From assembly GCF_002343915.1 (NCBI RefSeq), contig NZ_NETK01000001.1:10812001-10876000 (forward strand): a stretch of 64,000 nt of DNA, read 5' to 3'. The position numbers were made by a program, and so were the translations under genes. Source of the stretch: Nannocystis exedens (GTDB lineage Bacteria; Myxococcota_A; Polyangia; Nannocystales; Nannocystaceae). This document shows positions 51,406 to 59,996 of the stretch, piece after piece. The notes under the pieces were generated by a model. It ran no database searches, was not told the origin of the DNA, and saw only the letters and a program-made list of their open reading frames with translations. The stretch's first letter is position 1. Every line of letters starts with the position of its first letter.

Positions 51406-53422
51406 GTGGCGCCCGCGGCCGCTGACGCTGGGGCTGGCGGCGACGGCGATCGCCAGCGCGGCGCTGCTGCGCTTCGACCCGTGGGCCGGCGGCCCGGCGG
51501 CGCCGATGATCTACAGCGCGCAGTCGGCGGCCCGGCGGGTGTTCCCGGAGCTGAGCGAGCCGGCGCTGGCGCGCGCGACGATCACGCTGACGCAGGCCGG
51601 GCAGCCGCCGGTGGCGCTGGTGCCCGCGGACAACGGACAGCACGCGGTGCTCGTCGGCGACGCGCCGCTGGGGCCGGCCGACGCGGAGGGGCTGGCCGGG
51701 CTGTGGAGCTCGCTGCGGATGGCGACGACGCTGCGCGCGGTGGCGGAGGACAGCCCGCTGGGGCCGGCGCGCGGGGAGATCGCGGTCGAGGTCGACGGCC
51801 GCCGCCAGGCGGTGACGCTGCACGGGGCGGCCAGCGACGGGGTCGGCGACTACGGGACGATCGCGGGCGCGGGGACGTGGGTGGTCGAGCCGGAGCTGGC
51901 GGCGGCGCTGGCCCAGCCGGCGTCGGCGTGGCTGTCGCGGCGGCTGGTGCCGATCGAGGCCAGCGAGGCGGCGGCGGTGCGCGTGGGCCCGCTCGAGCTG
52001 GCGCGCGGGGCGGACGCGCTGTGGCGGGTGGTGGCCGGGGCTTCGCCGCACATCCTGTCGGAGCCGGCGGTGGCGCTGCGCCTCGATCGCATCGTCGCGG
52101 CGGAGTTCGAGCCGGCGCCGGCGGAGGCGAGCGAGCTGCCCGTTTCGCCATGGCTGGAAGTCCAGGACCGATCGGGCAGGCGCTGGGAGGTGCGGCTCGG
52201 GCCGCCGTGCCCGGGGCAGCCGGGGCGGGTGGTGGTCGACCGCGGGGCGGGGACGCGCGGCTGCGTGGAGGCGGAGATCGACGCGCCGTGGCCGATCGAC
52301 GACCCCGACGGGGGGCTGATCGAGCCGCAGCTGGCGCCGTACGCGTACGGGCGCGTGCTGGCGGTGCAGATGGAGGCGCCGGCGCAGCGGCGGCTGCGGC
52401 GGCTGGGCGGCGGCTGGGTGGTCGAGGAGGACGGGGCGCTGCACGAGGTCGCCGAGCCGGAGGTGTTCCGCTGGTGGACGACGCTGCAGCAGGCGCCGGT
52501 CGAGCTGCCGGCGCGGCCGCTGGCGGGGTTTTTCGCCGAGGTCGACCTGACGATCGAGTCCGACAGCAGCCAGCGGCTGCGGCTGCGCTGCGGGCCGGCC
52601 GACGGGGCGCCGCTGGCCTGCCGCCGCGACGAGGCGCCGCCGCTGGTGGTGGCCCGCGAGGAGCCGCTGGCGCTGGCGTTCACCCGCGAGACGTTCGCGG
52701 AGCGCAGGCTGCTGTCCTTCGGGACAGGCGAGGTGCGCGAGCTCGAGGTGCTGCCCGGCCGGGGGAGCGACGCGGTGCGCCAGAGCGTGCGCCTCGACCT
52801 CGGAGTGTGGCGCCTCGACGCGCCGGTACATCCCGACGGGGCGGCTGCGCTCGACGAGGTCCGGCTCGAGGCGATGCTGGCCGGGCTGCAGGCGGCCCGC
52901 GCCGAGGCCTGGACCGATCGCCCGCTGACGGCGCCGCTGCGGACGATCCGCGTCGAGCGGACCGGCAGCGAGGCGGCGACGCTGGAGCTTCACCCCGACT
53001 GCGTCGGCCACGTGCCGGGGCAGCCGCGCGCGGCGCTGCTGCCGAAGTCGACCTGCACGGCGCTCGCCGACGACCTGTTGTACTCGGACCCGCTGCGCTT
53101 CTGGCTCGGGCAGGCGCGTCGCGTGGAGCTGTCCCAGGGGACACGTTCGGCGACGGCGACGCGCGAGGCGGTCGAGGAGGCGACGTGGTCGACGTCCGGC
53201 GACCCGACCCTGCTGGCAGGGCTGACCGGGTGGGAGGCGTTCCGGTCGGTACGCCTGGTCCAGGGCGAACCCCGCGGCGAGCCGACGACGGCGAAGATCC
53301 TCCGACCCGGGGCGGCGACGGTGACGGTCGACGTCGGCCCGACGATCGAGGAGACGCCGGCGTGGGTGCGCCTGCGCGGGGCCGACTGGTACTACGCGGC
53401 CGAGACCGCCGCGCGTCGCTGA
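51362..53422 (+). CDS. DUF4340-domain protein of the Gld-like operon
   Basis: 686 residues from ATG 51362. A membrane segment RPLTLGLAATAIASAALLRF is followed by a large periplasmic part with DUF4340-like features: GIAVEVDG-type strands, WVVEPELAAALAQPASAWLS RRLV-like segments, PLELARGADALWRVV, FAEVDLTIESDSSQRLRLRC and WVRLRGADWYYAAE. DUF4340 proteins often follow GldF/GldG-like genes. The start was chosen because the duplicated upstream copy is out of frame. It is the last gene of the operon. Confidence 0.82.
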   Translation: MKGHVVRDMFSRAASWRPRPLTLGLAATAIASAALLRFDPWAGGPAAPMIYSAQSAARRVFPELSEPALARATITLTQAGQPPVALVPADNGQHAVLVGDAPLGPADAEGLAGLWSSLRMATTLRAVAEDSPLGPARGEIAVEVDGRRQAVTLHGAASDGVGDYGTIAGAGTWVVEPELAAALAQPASAWLSRRLVPIEASEAAAVRVGPLELARGADALWRVVAGASPHILSEPAVALRLDRIVAAEFEPAPAEASELPVSPWLEVQDRSGRRWEVRLGPPCPGQPGRVVVDRGAGTRGCVEAEIDAPWPIDDPDGGLIEPQLAPYAYGRVLAVQMEAPAQRRLRRLGGGWVVEEDGALHEVAEPEVFRWWTTLQQAPVELPARPLAGFFAEVDLTIESDSSQRLRLRCGPADGAPLACRRDEAPPLVVAREEPLALAFTRETFAERRLLSFGTGEVRELEVLPGRGSDAVRQSVRLDLGVWRLDAPVHPDGAAALDEVRLEAMLAGLQAARAEAWTDRPLTAPLRTIRVERTGSEAATLELHPDCVGHVPGQPRAALLPKSTCTALADDLLYSDPLRFWLGQARRVELSQGTRSATATREAVEEATWSTSGDPTLLAGLTGWEAFRSVRLVQGEPRGEPTTAKILRPGAATVTVDVGPTIEETPAWVRLRGADWYYAAETAARR

Positions 53423-53646
53423 GCGGCGGACCTCTCGCGCGCCGACGGTCGGCGCACGTGCTCGTCGCCGGCCAGGCAGCGGCTGGCGATGCTCGCGTCG
53501 AGCTGGCGAAGGTGTCAGGGGCGCACGCCGCCAGTGGTTCGGCCGCGGCTGGCGATGCTCGCGTCGACCGGGCGACGGGTGTCACTGCCTGCGGAGCGCG
53601 CCGCTCGAGCGTCGCCTGGCAAACTGATCGGTCCGCACCCGGGGCT
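53423..53646. other. Convergent gap without a gene
   Basis: Near-repeats GGCTGGCGATGCTCGCGTCG occur at 53482 and 53549. No terminator with a U-tract is visible. Confidence 0.4.
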
Positions 53647-53970
53647 TCAGTCGCCCGCGGCGGCGATCTCGGTGCACTCCTTGCCCTCGGGCATGGTGCA
53701 GATCTTGGCGTAGTCGAGGCGGAACACGCCGCCGACCTCGACGCACTCCTGCTGCCGGGCGCAGTCGTAGAACTCCTTGCACTCCGCGTCGACCGAGTCG
53801 CAGAGGTTGGCGTCCTTGTCCTCGCCGCTGGTGTCGCTGCCGTTCTTGGCGTCGCACGCGGCGCGCGCCTCCTTGAACTGCTCGCACGACTCCACCTCCG
53901 GCGCGGTGCAGGCTCCGAGGGTGAAGGCAGCGGCGAACGCGAAGGCGGCGACGAGGAAGAATCTGTGCAC
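53647..53970 (-). CDS. Small cysteine-rich lipoprotein, paralogue of the next gene
   Basis: 107 residues from GTG 53970, with GAGG seven bases upstream. Signal peptide and lipobox FTLGAC, then CTAPEVESCEQFKEARAACD. Later it reads NLCDSVDAECKEFYDCARQQ, giving several Cys pairs. The same opening (CTAPE-ESC-F-E-R--CD, then DLCNNVDPECKQFYDC) is found in the neighbour at 54482, so they are paralogues. Function is not known. It is probably an outer-membrane or periplasmic lipoprotein. Confidence 0.78.
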   Translation of the reverse strand: MHRFFLVAAFAFAAAFTLGACTAPEVESCEQFKEARAACDAKNGSDTSGEDKDANLCDSVDAECKEFYDCARQQECVEVGGVFRLDYAKICTMPEGKECTEIAAAGD

Positions 53971-54481
53971 GGTGAGCCTCACTGGACCGGTCTCTGCGAG
54001 CGTTGCACGTCTCGCCGTCACGGAGCAACCGCTAGGCGCGAGGGGTGAAGTCGAGCAGGCCGCGGGCGCTCGCCGTCGTGGTCGCAACGCCTCGATCGCG
54101 CCGCGCACCGACGATGGCGACGCGGTCGTCGTCGCAGCGCGCGCGGCCTGATGCGAGCCCGCAGCGCATTCCGACGACGCCGGCAGGTCGAGTCGGGACC
54201 GGACGTGGCGCGATCGAAGGCGAGACACGCCGAGGTCGAACCCGCGGCGCGGCGTTCGCTGGCGGAGCCGGCGTGGGCGCGACCGAAAGCGAGACCTGCG
54301 GCGACGGACCGGGCGGAGGAGGGGGGTAAGGGCGCGAGCAAGAGCCGGGGCACGAGGACGAGCGAGACGCCGCAGCGCCGTGTGGTCGTGGTCGCCGCGA
54401 TCGTGTGGCCGCAAGACGAAGAGGGCGGCCGCAGCGGAATGCCGGGGCCGCCCTCATGCGCGCGTCACCGCGATGGCAGGA
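53971..54481. other. Gap with degenerate repeats
   Basis: GCGCGATCGAAGGCGAGAC near 54208 and GCGCGACCGAAAGCGAGAC near 54278 are about 70 bp apart. GTGAAGTCGAGCAGGCCGCG at 54046 also resembles bases inside the lipoprotein gene to the right (near 55078), which may be a relic of the duplication that made the two paralogues. No gene is supported. Confidence 0.45.
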
Positions 54482-54916
54482 CTACTCTTCCTCGTCTTCC
54501 TCTTCGGGGATCCGGAGGTCGTCGTCCGTACACTCCTTGTCCTCGGGCTGCGGACACAGGGTGCGGTAGAACTCGACCGGGCAGCAGCGCTTGCCGCACT
54601 CGGGATCCTGGCTGCGAGGGACGCAGGGCTTGCCGCCGATTTTTGTGTCGACCTTCTCGGTGCCGAGGAGCCAGGTGAGGTTCGAGTCGGGCACGCACGA
54701 CAAGGCGGCGGTGCAGTCGTAGAACTGCTTGCACTCCGGGTCCACGTTGTTGCACAGGTCGTAGTTGACCGGCTCGTAGCGGAACGCGTTGTTGCCGTCG
54801 CAGCTGCTGCGTACCTCCCGGAAGTTCTCGCACGACTCGATCTCGGGCGCCGTACAGGCGCCGAGCGCGAAGGCGAGGGTGAAACCGAAGAGCGAGCCCA
54901 GGAAGATCTTGTGCAC
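54482..54916 (-). CDS. Small cysteine-rich lipoprotein
   Basis: 144 residues from GTG 54916, with GAGG upstream. Signal MHKIFLGSLFGFTLAFALGAC (lipobox ALGAC), then a Cys-rich domain: CTAPEIESCENFREVRSSCD, DLCNNVDPECKQFYDCTAAL, SCVPDS and CGKRCCPVEFYRTLCPQPED. The acidic tail PEEEDEEE is its last feature. The gene starts eight bases after the upstream lipoprotein gene, so the two are co-transcribed. Unknown function. Confidence 0.82.
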   Translation of the reverse strand: MHKIFLGSLFGFTLAFALGACTAPEIESCENFREVRSSCDGNNAFRYEPVNYDLCNNVDPECKQFYDCTAALSCVPDSNLTWLLGTEKVDTKIGGKPCVPRSQDPECGKRCCPVEFYRTLCPQPEDKECTDDDLRIPEEEDEEE

Positions 54917-54924
54917 GGCGCGCC

Positions 54925-55641
54925 TCACTTGCCCTTCTTGTTGCCCTTGTTGACCTTCTCGACCAGCTTGCGCTGCTCCTCCTCGACGCGGAGCAGCTCG
55001 ATCGGGTGCCAGGCCGCAGCCTTCGGCGCGATCCAGCCCTCGGTGCCGGTGGCCGGGTCGATCGCCTTGTAGTACGTGAAGTCCAGCAGGCCGCGGGCGT
55101 CGGCGAACCCCTGGTCGGAGAAGCGCTTGAACTTGCCCTTGAAGGTGTACTGCTTGCCCTTCTCGAACACGACGTCGGGGACCTTCTCCCACCGCTTGGC
55201 GTCGTAGTCGGGGATCGTGAAGCGGTAGCCGACGACCATCATCGCCCGCTTCTTGCCCTTCTCGTCGGCCTTGTCCGTGATCCAGATGTGCGGCTGCTTG
55301 CCGGGCGGGCACTTCTCGCCCTCGGGGCAGACCGGCGGCTCGTAGATGTCCTGGACGAAGCCCTTGAGCTCGATCTCCTGGCCGGCGTCGCCGATCTTGA
55401 CGTTCTCCTCGAGATCCTTGCGCAGGCCGTAGATCGACCAGGCGCCGTCCTCCCACTTCTCGGCGACCTTGCCCTCGTCGAAGTCGGGCGGGGGCGGGAG
55501 TTCAAACTTGACGTTGTCCGCCGCCGATGGTCCCTCGTCCTCCTGGGACTTTTTGACCTTGGGGGCCGGCTCGCCTCCGCAGCCCCATGGAGCCATGCAG
55601 AGTGCGGTCGTGATCAGGAGCGTAGAAGCAGAGCGCATCAT
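54925..55641 (-). CDS. Lipoprotein of unknown function
   Basis: 238 residues from ATG 55641 (MMRSASTLLITTALCMAPWG). Lipobox MAPWGC is near residue 22. The mature protein has an acidic linker, then a globular domain with an OB-like look: IYGLRKDLEENVKIGDAGQE, IELKGFVQDIYEPPVCPEGE, KKRAMMVVGYRFTIPDYDAK and DFTYYKAIDPATGTEGWIAP. The C-terminal tail is Lys-rich. The VQDIY/PPVCP block with HIWITD suggests an OB-fold domain. Divergent from the solute-binding lipoprotein; first gene of a three-gene run. Confidence 0.78.
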   Translation of the reverse strand: MMRSASTLLITTALCMAPWGCGGEPAPKVKKSQEDEGPSAADNVKFELPPPPDFDEGKVAEKWEDGAWSIYGLRKDLEENVKIGDAGQEIELKGFVQDIYEPPVCPEGEKCPPGKQPHIWITDKADEKGKKRAMMVVGYRFTIPDYDAKRWEKVPDVVFEKGKQYTFKGKFKRFSDQGFADARGLLDFTYYKAIDPATGTEGWIAPKAAAWHPIELLRVEEEQRKLVEKVNKGNKKGK

Positions 55642-55693
55642 CGGGAGCGTCGTCCTCCGAGCCTTCCCGCGGGGGAAGGCCGACATTCCTGGC

Positions 55694-55721
55694 TGTATCA
55701 CGCGCACGCGCGTAGTTTCAA
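55694..55721 (-). promoter_or_regulatory. Candidate promoter of the lipoprotein genes
   Basis: Leftward reading gives TTGAAA (55716-55721), a 16-base spacer and GATACA (55694-55699), about 50 bases before the ATG at 55641. The -35 is good and the -10 only fair. Confidence 0.45.
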
Positions 55722-55744
55722 GTGCTCGGGCCGTTTGGTAGACG

Positions 55745-57556
55745 GTGGGGGTGCAATCGCCGAGCGACGCCAGGGCCCCACGCGCGCAGGTGGCGGCCCC
55801 ACTCCCGGTCCGCCGCCGAAGACCGAGAGGGCTGGGCAAGCCGGCCGTCCTGCGATCTCTGGCGGGGGCGTGTCTCGCGCTCACGAGCGCCTGCAGCAGC
55901 CCGCCCGCCGAGCCGCTCCCCGCAGAGGGTCCGAGCGAAGTCCGTCCGCAGACCCCGGTGATCTCGCCTTCCGCCGAAGACACGGTGGTCGTGGCGGTGC
56001 GCCGCCTGCCCGCCACCCTGGACCCGTTCGCGGAGCTCGACCCATGGGGCCAGCGCGTGGTCGACGACCTGCTGTTCGAGGGCCTCGTCCGACGCCAGGG
56101 GGACAGCGCCCCCTGGATCGAGATGGCGCTCGCGGACCGCTGCGAGGTCGACCACGACCCGGCCGGCCGCGGGGTGGTGTGCCGCCTCCGCGAGGGCGCG
56201 CAGTTCCACGACGGCTCGCCGGTGACGCGCGAGGACGCGCTGCTCAGCGTGAATCAGTGGCTGGGTCCGCGCGGGCAGGGGCTGCGCCAGCGCCACGGGC
56301 TCGACGGGCTGCGCGCCGCCGTGCCGGCGGACGGGCCGCCGTCTGGCCCAAAGGACAGCTCGGGCCGGTGGTTGCGCCTGGTGTTCGAGCACGACGACCC
56401 GCTGGTGCTCGAGAAGATCGCGGCGATCAAGATCGTGCCGCGCGGCCGCGTGGCCCAACCAGACCAGCCGATCGGCTCGGGGCCGTTCCGCTTCGTCGCC
56501 GGCGACGACGTCCACCTGATGCTCGAGCGCACGAGCAAGGCGCCGGGGCTGGCCGGGCGGATCGTGCTGCGCGCCATCGACGACGGCGCGGCGGCGCTGA
56601 CGGCCCTGCGCCGCGCGGAGGTCCACGTGCTCGCCGAGGTGGCGCCGATCCACGTGCCGAAAGAGCTGGCGAAGCCGGCGATGGCGGCCCGCTTCACCGC
56701 CTATCTGGTCAGCCCGGCGCGCTTCGACCTGCTCCTCTTTAACCTGCGCGAGGGCCCGCAGTCGGGGTCGCGGATGCGGGCGGCGCTCGACCTCGCGGCC
56801 CCGCGCGGGGAGCTGGCGCTGCAGGTCTACGGGCTGCCGGGGCTGCCGGTGACGGCGCCGGTCGATCTGCACGCGCCGGCGCCGATCGATCTGGTGGCCC
56901 TGGCCGAGGGTCGCGACGCCGAGGCCGGGCTCGGCCCGCTGGTGTCGCCGCCGGCGGTGACCGCCGACGCCACCGGTCGCGCCGCCGCCGACGCGATCCT
57001 GAACGAGCTCGGCTGGATCCACGAGCGCGGGGTTCGGCGGCGCCAGGGCGTGATGCTGCGCCTGCCGCTGACCTGGGACGCGAGCCCGGGGCTGGCGACG
57101 GGGGTGGCCCGCGCGCTGAGGGGGGCGTGGAAACAGCTCGGGGTGCAGGCGCCGAGCGTGACCGCGAGCTGGCCTTACGTACAGGCGAACCTGCTGCGCG
57201 CCGGCAAGTTCAGCGTGGCGCTGGCGCGGCTGGCGTCGGGCAGCGACGTCGACCTGTATCCGTGGTTCCACAGCCGCGGGGCGCACAACCTGACCGGAGT
57301 GGCCGACCAGACGCTCGACGCGGCGATCGACACGTACCGGGCGGCGCAGACCCGCATCGACCGCGATCGTGCGAAGCAGGCGATCGCGGCCCGCCTCGGC
57401 GAGCTGCGCCCGGCGATCGTGCTGCACGCGCCGCTGGCGGTGACGCTGCTGTCGCGCACGCTGACCGGGGTGCAGTTCGTCGACGACCTGCCGCGCCTCG
57501 ATCGCCTCGGCTTCGCGCCGGGCCGCACCGACGACTCGTGGATCCGCGAGCCGTGA
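55745..57556 (+). CDS. Family 5 extracellular solute-binding lipoprotein
   Basis: 603 residues from GTG 55745 (GTG 55751 is an alternative). A long basic leader precedes the signal KPAVLRSLAGACLALTSAC. The mature part follows the dipeptide/oligopeptide-binding (SBP_bac_5) pattern: PATLDPFAELDPWGQRVVDD, LLFEGLVRRQGD, VVCRLREGAQFHDGSPVTRE, DALLSVNQW, PIGSGPFRFVAGDD and SVALARLASGSDVDLYPWFH. These normally deliver peptides to an ABC permease. No permease is adjacent, so it may act with a distant transporter or in sensing. Confidence 0.88.
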   Translation: MGVQSPSDARAPRAQVAAPLPVRRRRPRGLGKPAVLRSLAGACLALTSACSSPPAEPLPAEGPSEVRPQTPVISPSAEDTVVVAVRRLPATLDPFAELDPWGQRVVDDLLFEGLVRRQGDSAPWIEMALADRCEVDHDPAGRGVVCRLREGAQFHDGSPVTREDALLSVNQWLGPRGQGLRQRHGLDGLRAAVPADGPPSGPKDSSGRWLRLVFEHDDPLVLEKIAAIKIVPRGRVAQPDQPIGSGPFRFVAGDDVHLMLERTSKAPGLAGRIVLRAIDDGAAALTALRRAEVHVLAEVAPIHVPKELAKPAMAARFTAYLVSPARFDLLLFNLREGPQSGSRMRAALDLAAPRGELALQVYGLPGLPVTAPVDLHAPAPIDLVALAEGRDAEAGLGPLVSPPAVTADATGRAAADAILNELGWIHERGVRRRQGVMLRLPLTWDASPGLATGVARALRGAWKQLGVQAPSVTASWPYVQANLLRAGKFSVALARLASGSDVDLYPWFHSRGAHNLTGVADQTLDAAIDTYRAAQTRIDRDRAKQAIAARLGELRPAIVLHAPLAVTLLSRTLTGVQFVDDLPRLDRLGFAPGRTDDSWIREP

Positions 57557-57866
57557 GCGAGCGACCCGCGAGCAGCCGGTGAGCGCGACGCGGACGGCGA
57601 TCGGGACGAAGCGGCGCGCGATCCGACCGGGGCCGCGTCGAGAATTCGGCGACGCGTCGCGATCGGCGACGCGGCGCTCGAGCCGCGCGGCCGTCGACGA
57701 CGCGCGCGGTCGCCCGGCAGCTGCGCGGCGTGACGTCGCGGTCCGCGGCGAGAGGCGATCGCCGCGCGGTGCGAGATCGGCGGATGCGGATCGGCCGGGT
57801 CGCGGTCGTTCGGCGAATTCGCGGCTGAATCGGGCTCCAGCGGCCGCTATTCGCAGAATTGCCGAA
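57557..57866. other. Gene-free gap
   Basis: GC-rich with recurring CGGCGA and four GAATT occurrences (57640, 57823, 57855 and 57863), which are rare elsewhere in the window. Nothing else was recognised. Confidence 0.4.
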
Positions 57867-57895
57867 TTGTTGAGGTGGGTGCGACACGCTGCTAC
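57867..57895 (+). promoter_or_regulatory. Candidate promoter of the 51-residue gene
   Basis: TTGTTG (57867-57872), a 17-base spacer and TGCTAC (57890-57895), 30 bases before the ATG at 57925. Confidence 0.4.
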
Positions 57896-57924
57896 TAGCG
57901 GGTCAACACGAGGAGCGCAAGCAA

Positions 57925-58080
57925 ATGGCGACGTGGATCCTGTTCCTTCACCTCCTGTTCCCGACCGCGCCGGAAGCCGGTGCCACCAGCCACGACGACG
58001 AGGCCGGTCTGCGCTACCGCGGGCTCGAGCAGATGTTCGCCCGCTTCGACGCCGAGGCCGCGCAGGCCGACGAGCGCTGA
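57925..58080 (+). CDS. Small protein of 51 residues, unknown
   Basis: ATG 57925 to TGA 58078-58080 with GAGGAG about ten bases upstream and a candidate promoter 30 bases upstream. The sequence begins MATWILFLHLLFPTAPEAGA, a short hydrophobic N-terminus that could be a signal peptide, and continues as a charged helix with GLRYRGLEQMFARFDAEAAQ. It is short enough to be missed by length-filtered gene callers. It lies just upstream of array 16. Real-gene status depends on the ribosome site and promoter. Confidence 0.55.
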   Translation: MATWILFLHLLFPTAPEAGATSHDDEAGLRYRGLEQMFARFDAEAAQADER

Positions 58081-58090
58081 TGGTCTTTGC

Positions 58091-58140
58091 GACATGCTCG
58101 CCGGAGCATGTCCGCCGGGGAATGTCCGTTAGAACCTGTA
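58091..58140. repeat. 14-nt phased array (array 16)
   Basis: CATG at 58093 and 58107, AATG at 58121 and CCTG at 58135 are exactly 14 nt apart; the last units overlap the stop of the leftward barrel gene. It lies in a convergent gap. Confidence 0.85.
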
Positions 58141-58926
58141 CAAGACGCCAGCCGAGCCCAGCAGGTGGGTCTGGTGGCGCGGCAGCGGGGCCTGGCGCAG
58201 CGCGGCGCTCTCGCCGGCGAACAGCGGGCCGGTGGCGCGGGTGCGGGCCACGTCGGTGACGACCCCGTAGCCGCGGAGCGAGAAGGTCAGGGCGACGCGA
58301 CCGAGCAGGAGCTCGAGGTCGGCGCCGACCCGGACGGTGAACGCACCGACGATCTGGGCGCCCGCGCGGCCGCCCTCCAGCTCGTAGCGGATCGCGTGCG
58401 CGAGGCCGCCGACGCCGGCGTCGAGGGCGAAGTGGCCGATGTCGCCGCGCGCGAGGAAGAGCAGGGCGCCGAACTCGGCCAGCAGGAGGTCCTGCGAGAG
58501 CAGGTCGTTGTCGCTGCGGTAGCGCACCGAGCCCGAACGCACCGCCAGCTCGAGGGCGATCGGCGGGCGGATCCGGACCCGGCCCAGCGCGCCGACGCCG
58601 CCCGCGGCGACCGAGTTGCCGAGGTAGCGCGCGTCCAGATCGACGACCCGCGGGCGCAAGGGCGGGATCTGCAGGCCGACCCCCTCGATGCCGATCGCCC
58701 AGCGCCGCACCGGATCCCGCTCGCTCAGCCGCGGATGAGCCGGGCGCGCCGGCGCGGGCCCGGGAGCGGCGGGGGCCGCGGCGCCGACCACGGGCCCGGG
58801 GGCAGGACCGCCGGGATCGGGCGAGGCCGAGGGCCCGGCGGCGCGGGCCGGGCCGGCGAGGCCGACGGCCAGGACCACCGACAGGGCCCACGGTCCGCGG
58901 GCGGGGATCTCGCGAGCTCGGACCAT
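58129..58926 (-). CDS. Outer-membrane barrel-like protein
   Basis: 265 residues from ATG 58926. Signal segment WALSVVLAVGLAGPARAA, then a Pro/Ala-rich linker of about 50 residues, then barrel-style strands: RWAIGIEGVGLQIPPLRPRV, IALELAVRSGSVRYRSDNDL, LALDAGVGGLAHAIRYELEG-like and LLGRVALTFSLRGYGVV. It ends GSAGVLYRF with a terminal Phe. It resembles small outer-membrane barrels in this window. Divergent from yicC. Confidence 0.75.
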   Translation of the reverse strand: MVRAREIPARGPWALSVVLAVGLAGPARAAGPSASPDPGGPAPGPVVGAAAPAAPGPAPARPAHPRLSERDPVRRWAIGIEGVGLQIPPLRPRVVDLDARYLGNSVAAGGVGALGRVRIRPPIALELAVRSGSVRYRSDNDLLSQDLLLAEFGALLFLARGDIGHFALDAGVGGLAHAIRYELEGGRAGAQIVGAFTVRVGADLELLLGRVALTFSLRGYGVVTDVARTRATGPLFAGESAALRQAPLPRHQTHLLGSAGVLYRF

Positions 58927-59078
58927 GCGCCGGCAGGAGCATAGGCGCTCGGACGCCCCCGGCGGTAGCCCCCCGCGCGAGCCTGCCGGCGATCCTCACG
59001 GCACCGACGCGTCGGTGCCGCGGCTCGGGCTTTCTCCACAACTTGCGGCGGGGGCCGCGGAGGCGATAGTGAGCAGAG

Positions 59079-59996
59079 GTGCCGCTTCGCAGCATGACAG
59101 GGTTCGGCGCGACGAGCTGTGTCACCGAGATCGCCGGACAACCGATGCGGCTCGGGGTCGAGCTCCGCTCCGTCAACCAGCGCTTCCTCGAGGTGAAGAT
59201 CCGCCAGCCGTTCGGCGCGGCGGCCGAACACGCGCTGCGGCGCAAGGTCGAGGCGCGGCTGCGACGGGGTCGCGTCGACGTCTACGTCCACCTGCAGGCT
59301 GCGCTCGGGGCCGCGGCGCTCGGGCCCGCGGAGCTCGAGCGGGTCGCCGAGGTGCTGGCGCAGGCGCGGCAGATCGAGGTCCACGCGCAGACCATCGGCT
59401 CGGGGACGCTGGCGCCGTTCACCGCGCTCGACGTCCTGCGCCTGCTCGCGGCCCGCAGCGGCGGCGCGGGTGAGGCCCCGACCACCGCGCCGGCCGAGCT
59501 CGACAACCTCGTCGACCTGGCCCTCGATGCGCTGTGCGCCATGCGCGAGCAGGAGGGCGCGGCCCTCGAGTCGGCGCTGCGCGAGCTCGCCGGGGCGCTG
59601 CAGGGCCACGCCGAGGCGCTGCAGTCGGCCCGCGTCGGCGAGTCCGAGCGGCTGCTGACGCGCCTGCGCGAGCGGGTCACGGCCCTGTGCGAGAAGGCCG
59701 GCGTGAGTCCGCCGCCGTCGGAGCGGCTGGCCCAGGAGGTTGCCGCGCTGGTCCAGCGCGGGGACATTGAAGAGGAGCTCGCGCGCATCGACAGCCACCT
59801 CGCCCAGCTGCGCGCGACCCTCGACGCCCCGGCCCAGGTCGGGCAGGGCAAGGTCCTGGATTTTCTGGCGCAAGAGCTGTTCCGCGAGCTGACCACGATC
59901 GGCAGCAAGATCACGAGCCACGCCGGCTCCGCGCTCGTCATCGCCGCCAAGGGAGACGTAGAGCGCATCCGTGAGCAGGTTCAGAATGTCGAGTGA
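59079..59996 (+). CDS. yicC: YicC-family endoribonuclease
   Basis: 305 residues from GTG 59079 (MPLRSMTGFGATS), matching the typical IRSMTGFG start of the family. Family blocks: ELRSVNQRFLEVKIRQP, RRKVEARLRRGRVDVYVHLQ, and the C-terminal GDIEEELARIDSHLAQLRA and GKVLDFLAQELFRELTTIGS with KITSHAGSALVIAAKGDVER. YicC is an RNase acting in RNA turnover and is usually next to gmk, as here. It overlaps gmk by 11 bases. Confidence 0.95.
   Translation: MPLRSMTGFGATSCVTEIAGQPMRLGVELRSVNQRFLEVKIRQPFGAAAEHALRRKVEARLRRGRVDVYVHLQAALGAAALGPAELERVAEVLAQARQIEVHAQTIGSGTLAPFTALDVLRLLAARSGGAGEAPTTAPAELDNLVDLALDALCAMREQEGAALESALRELAGALQGHAEALQSARVGESERLLTRLRERVTALCEKAGVSPPPSERLAQEVAALVQRGDIEEELARIDSHLAQLRATLDAPAQVGQGKVLDFLAQELFRELTTIGSKITSHAGSALVIAAKGDVERIREQVQNVE

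Noticed and set aside
55718..59245. 1175-codon leftward open frame
   Set aside because: Opposite strand of the solute-binding lipoprotein, which has a signal peptide and family motifs.
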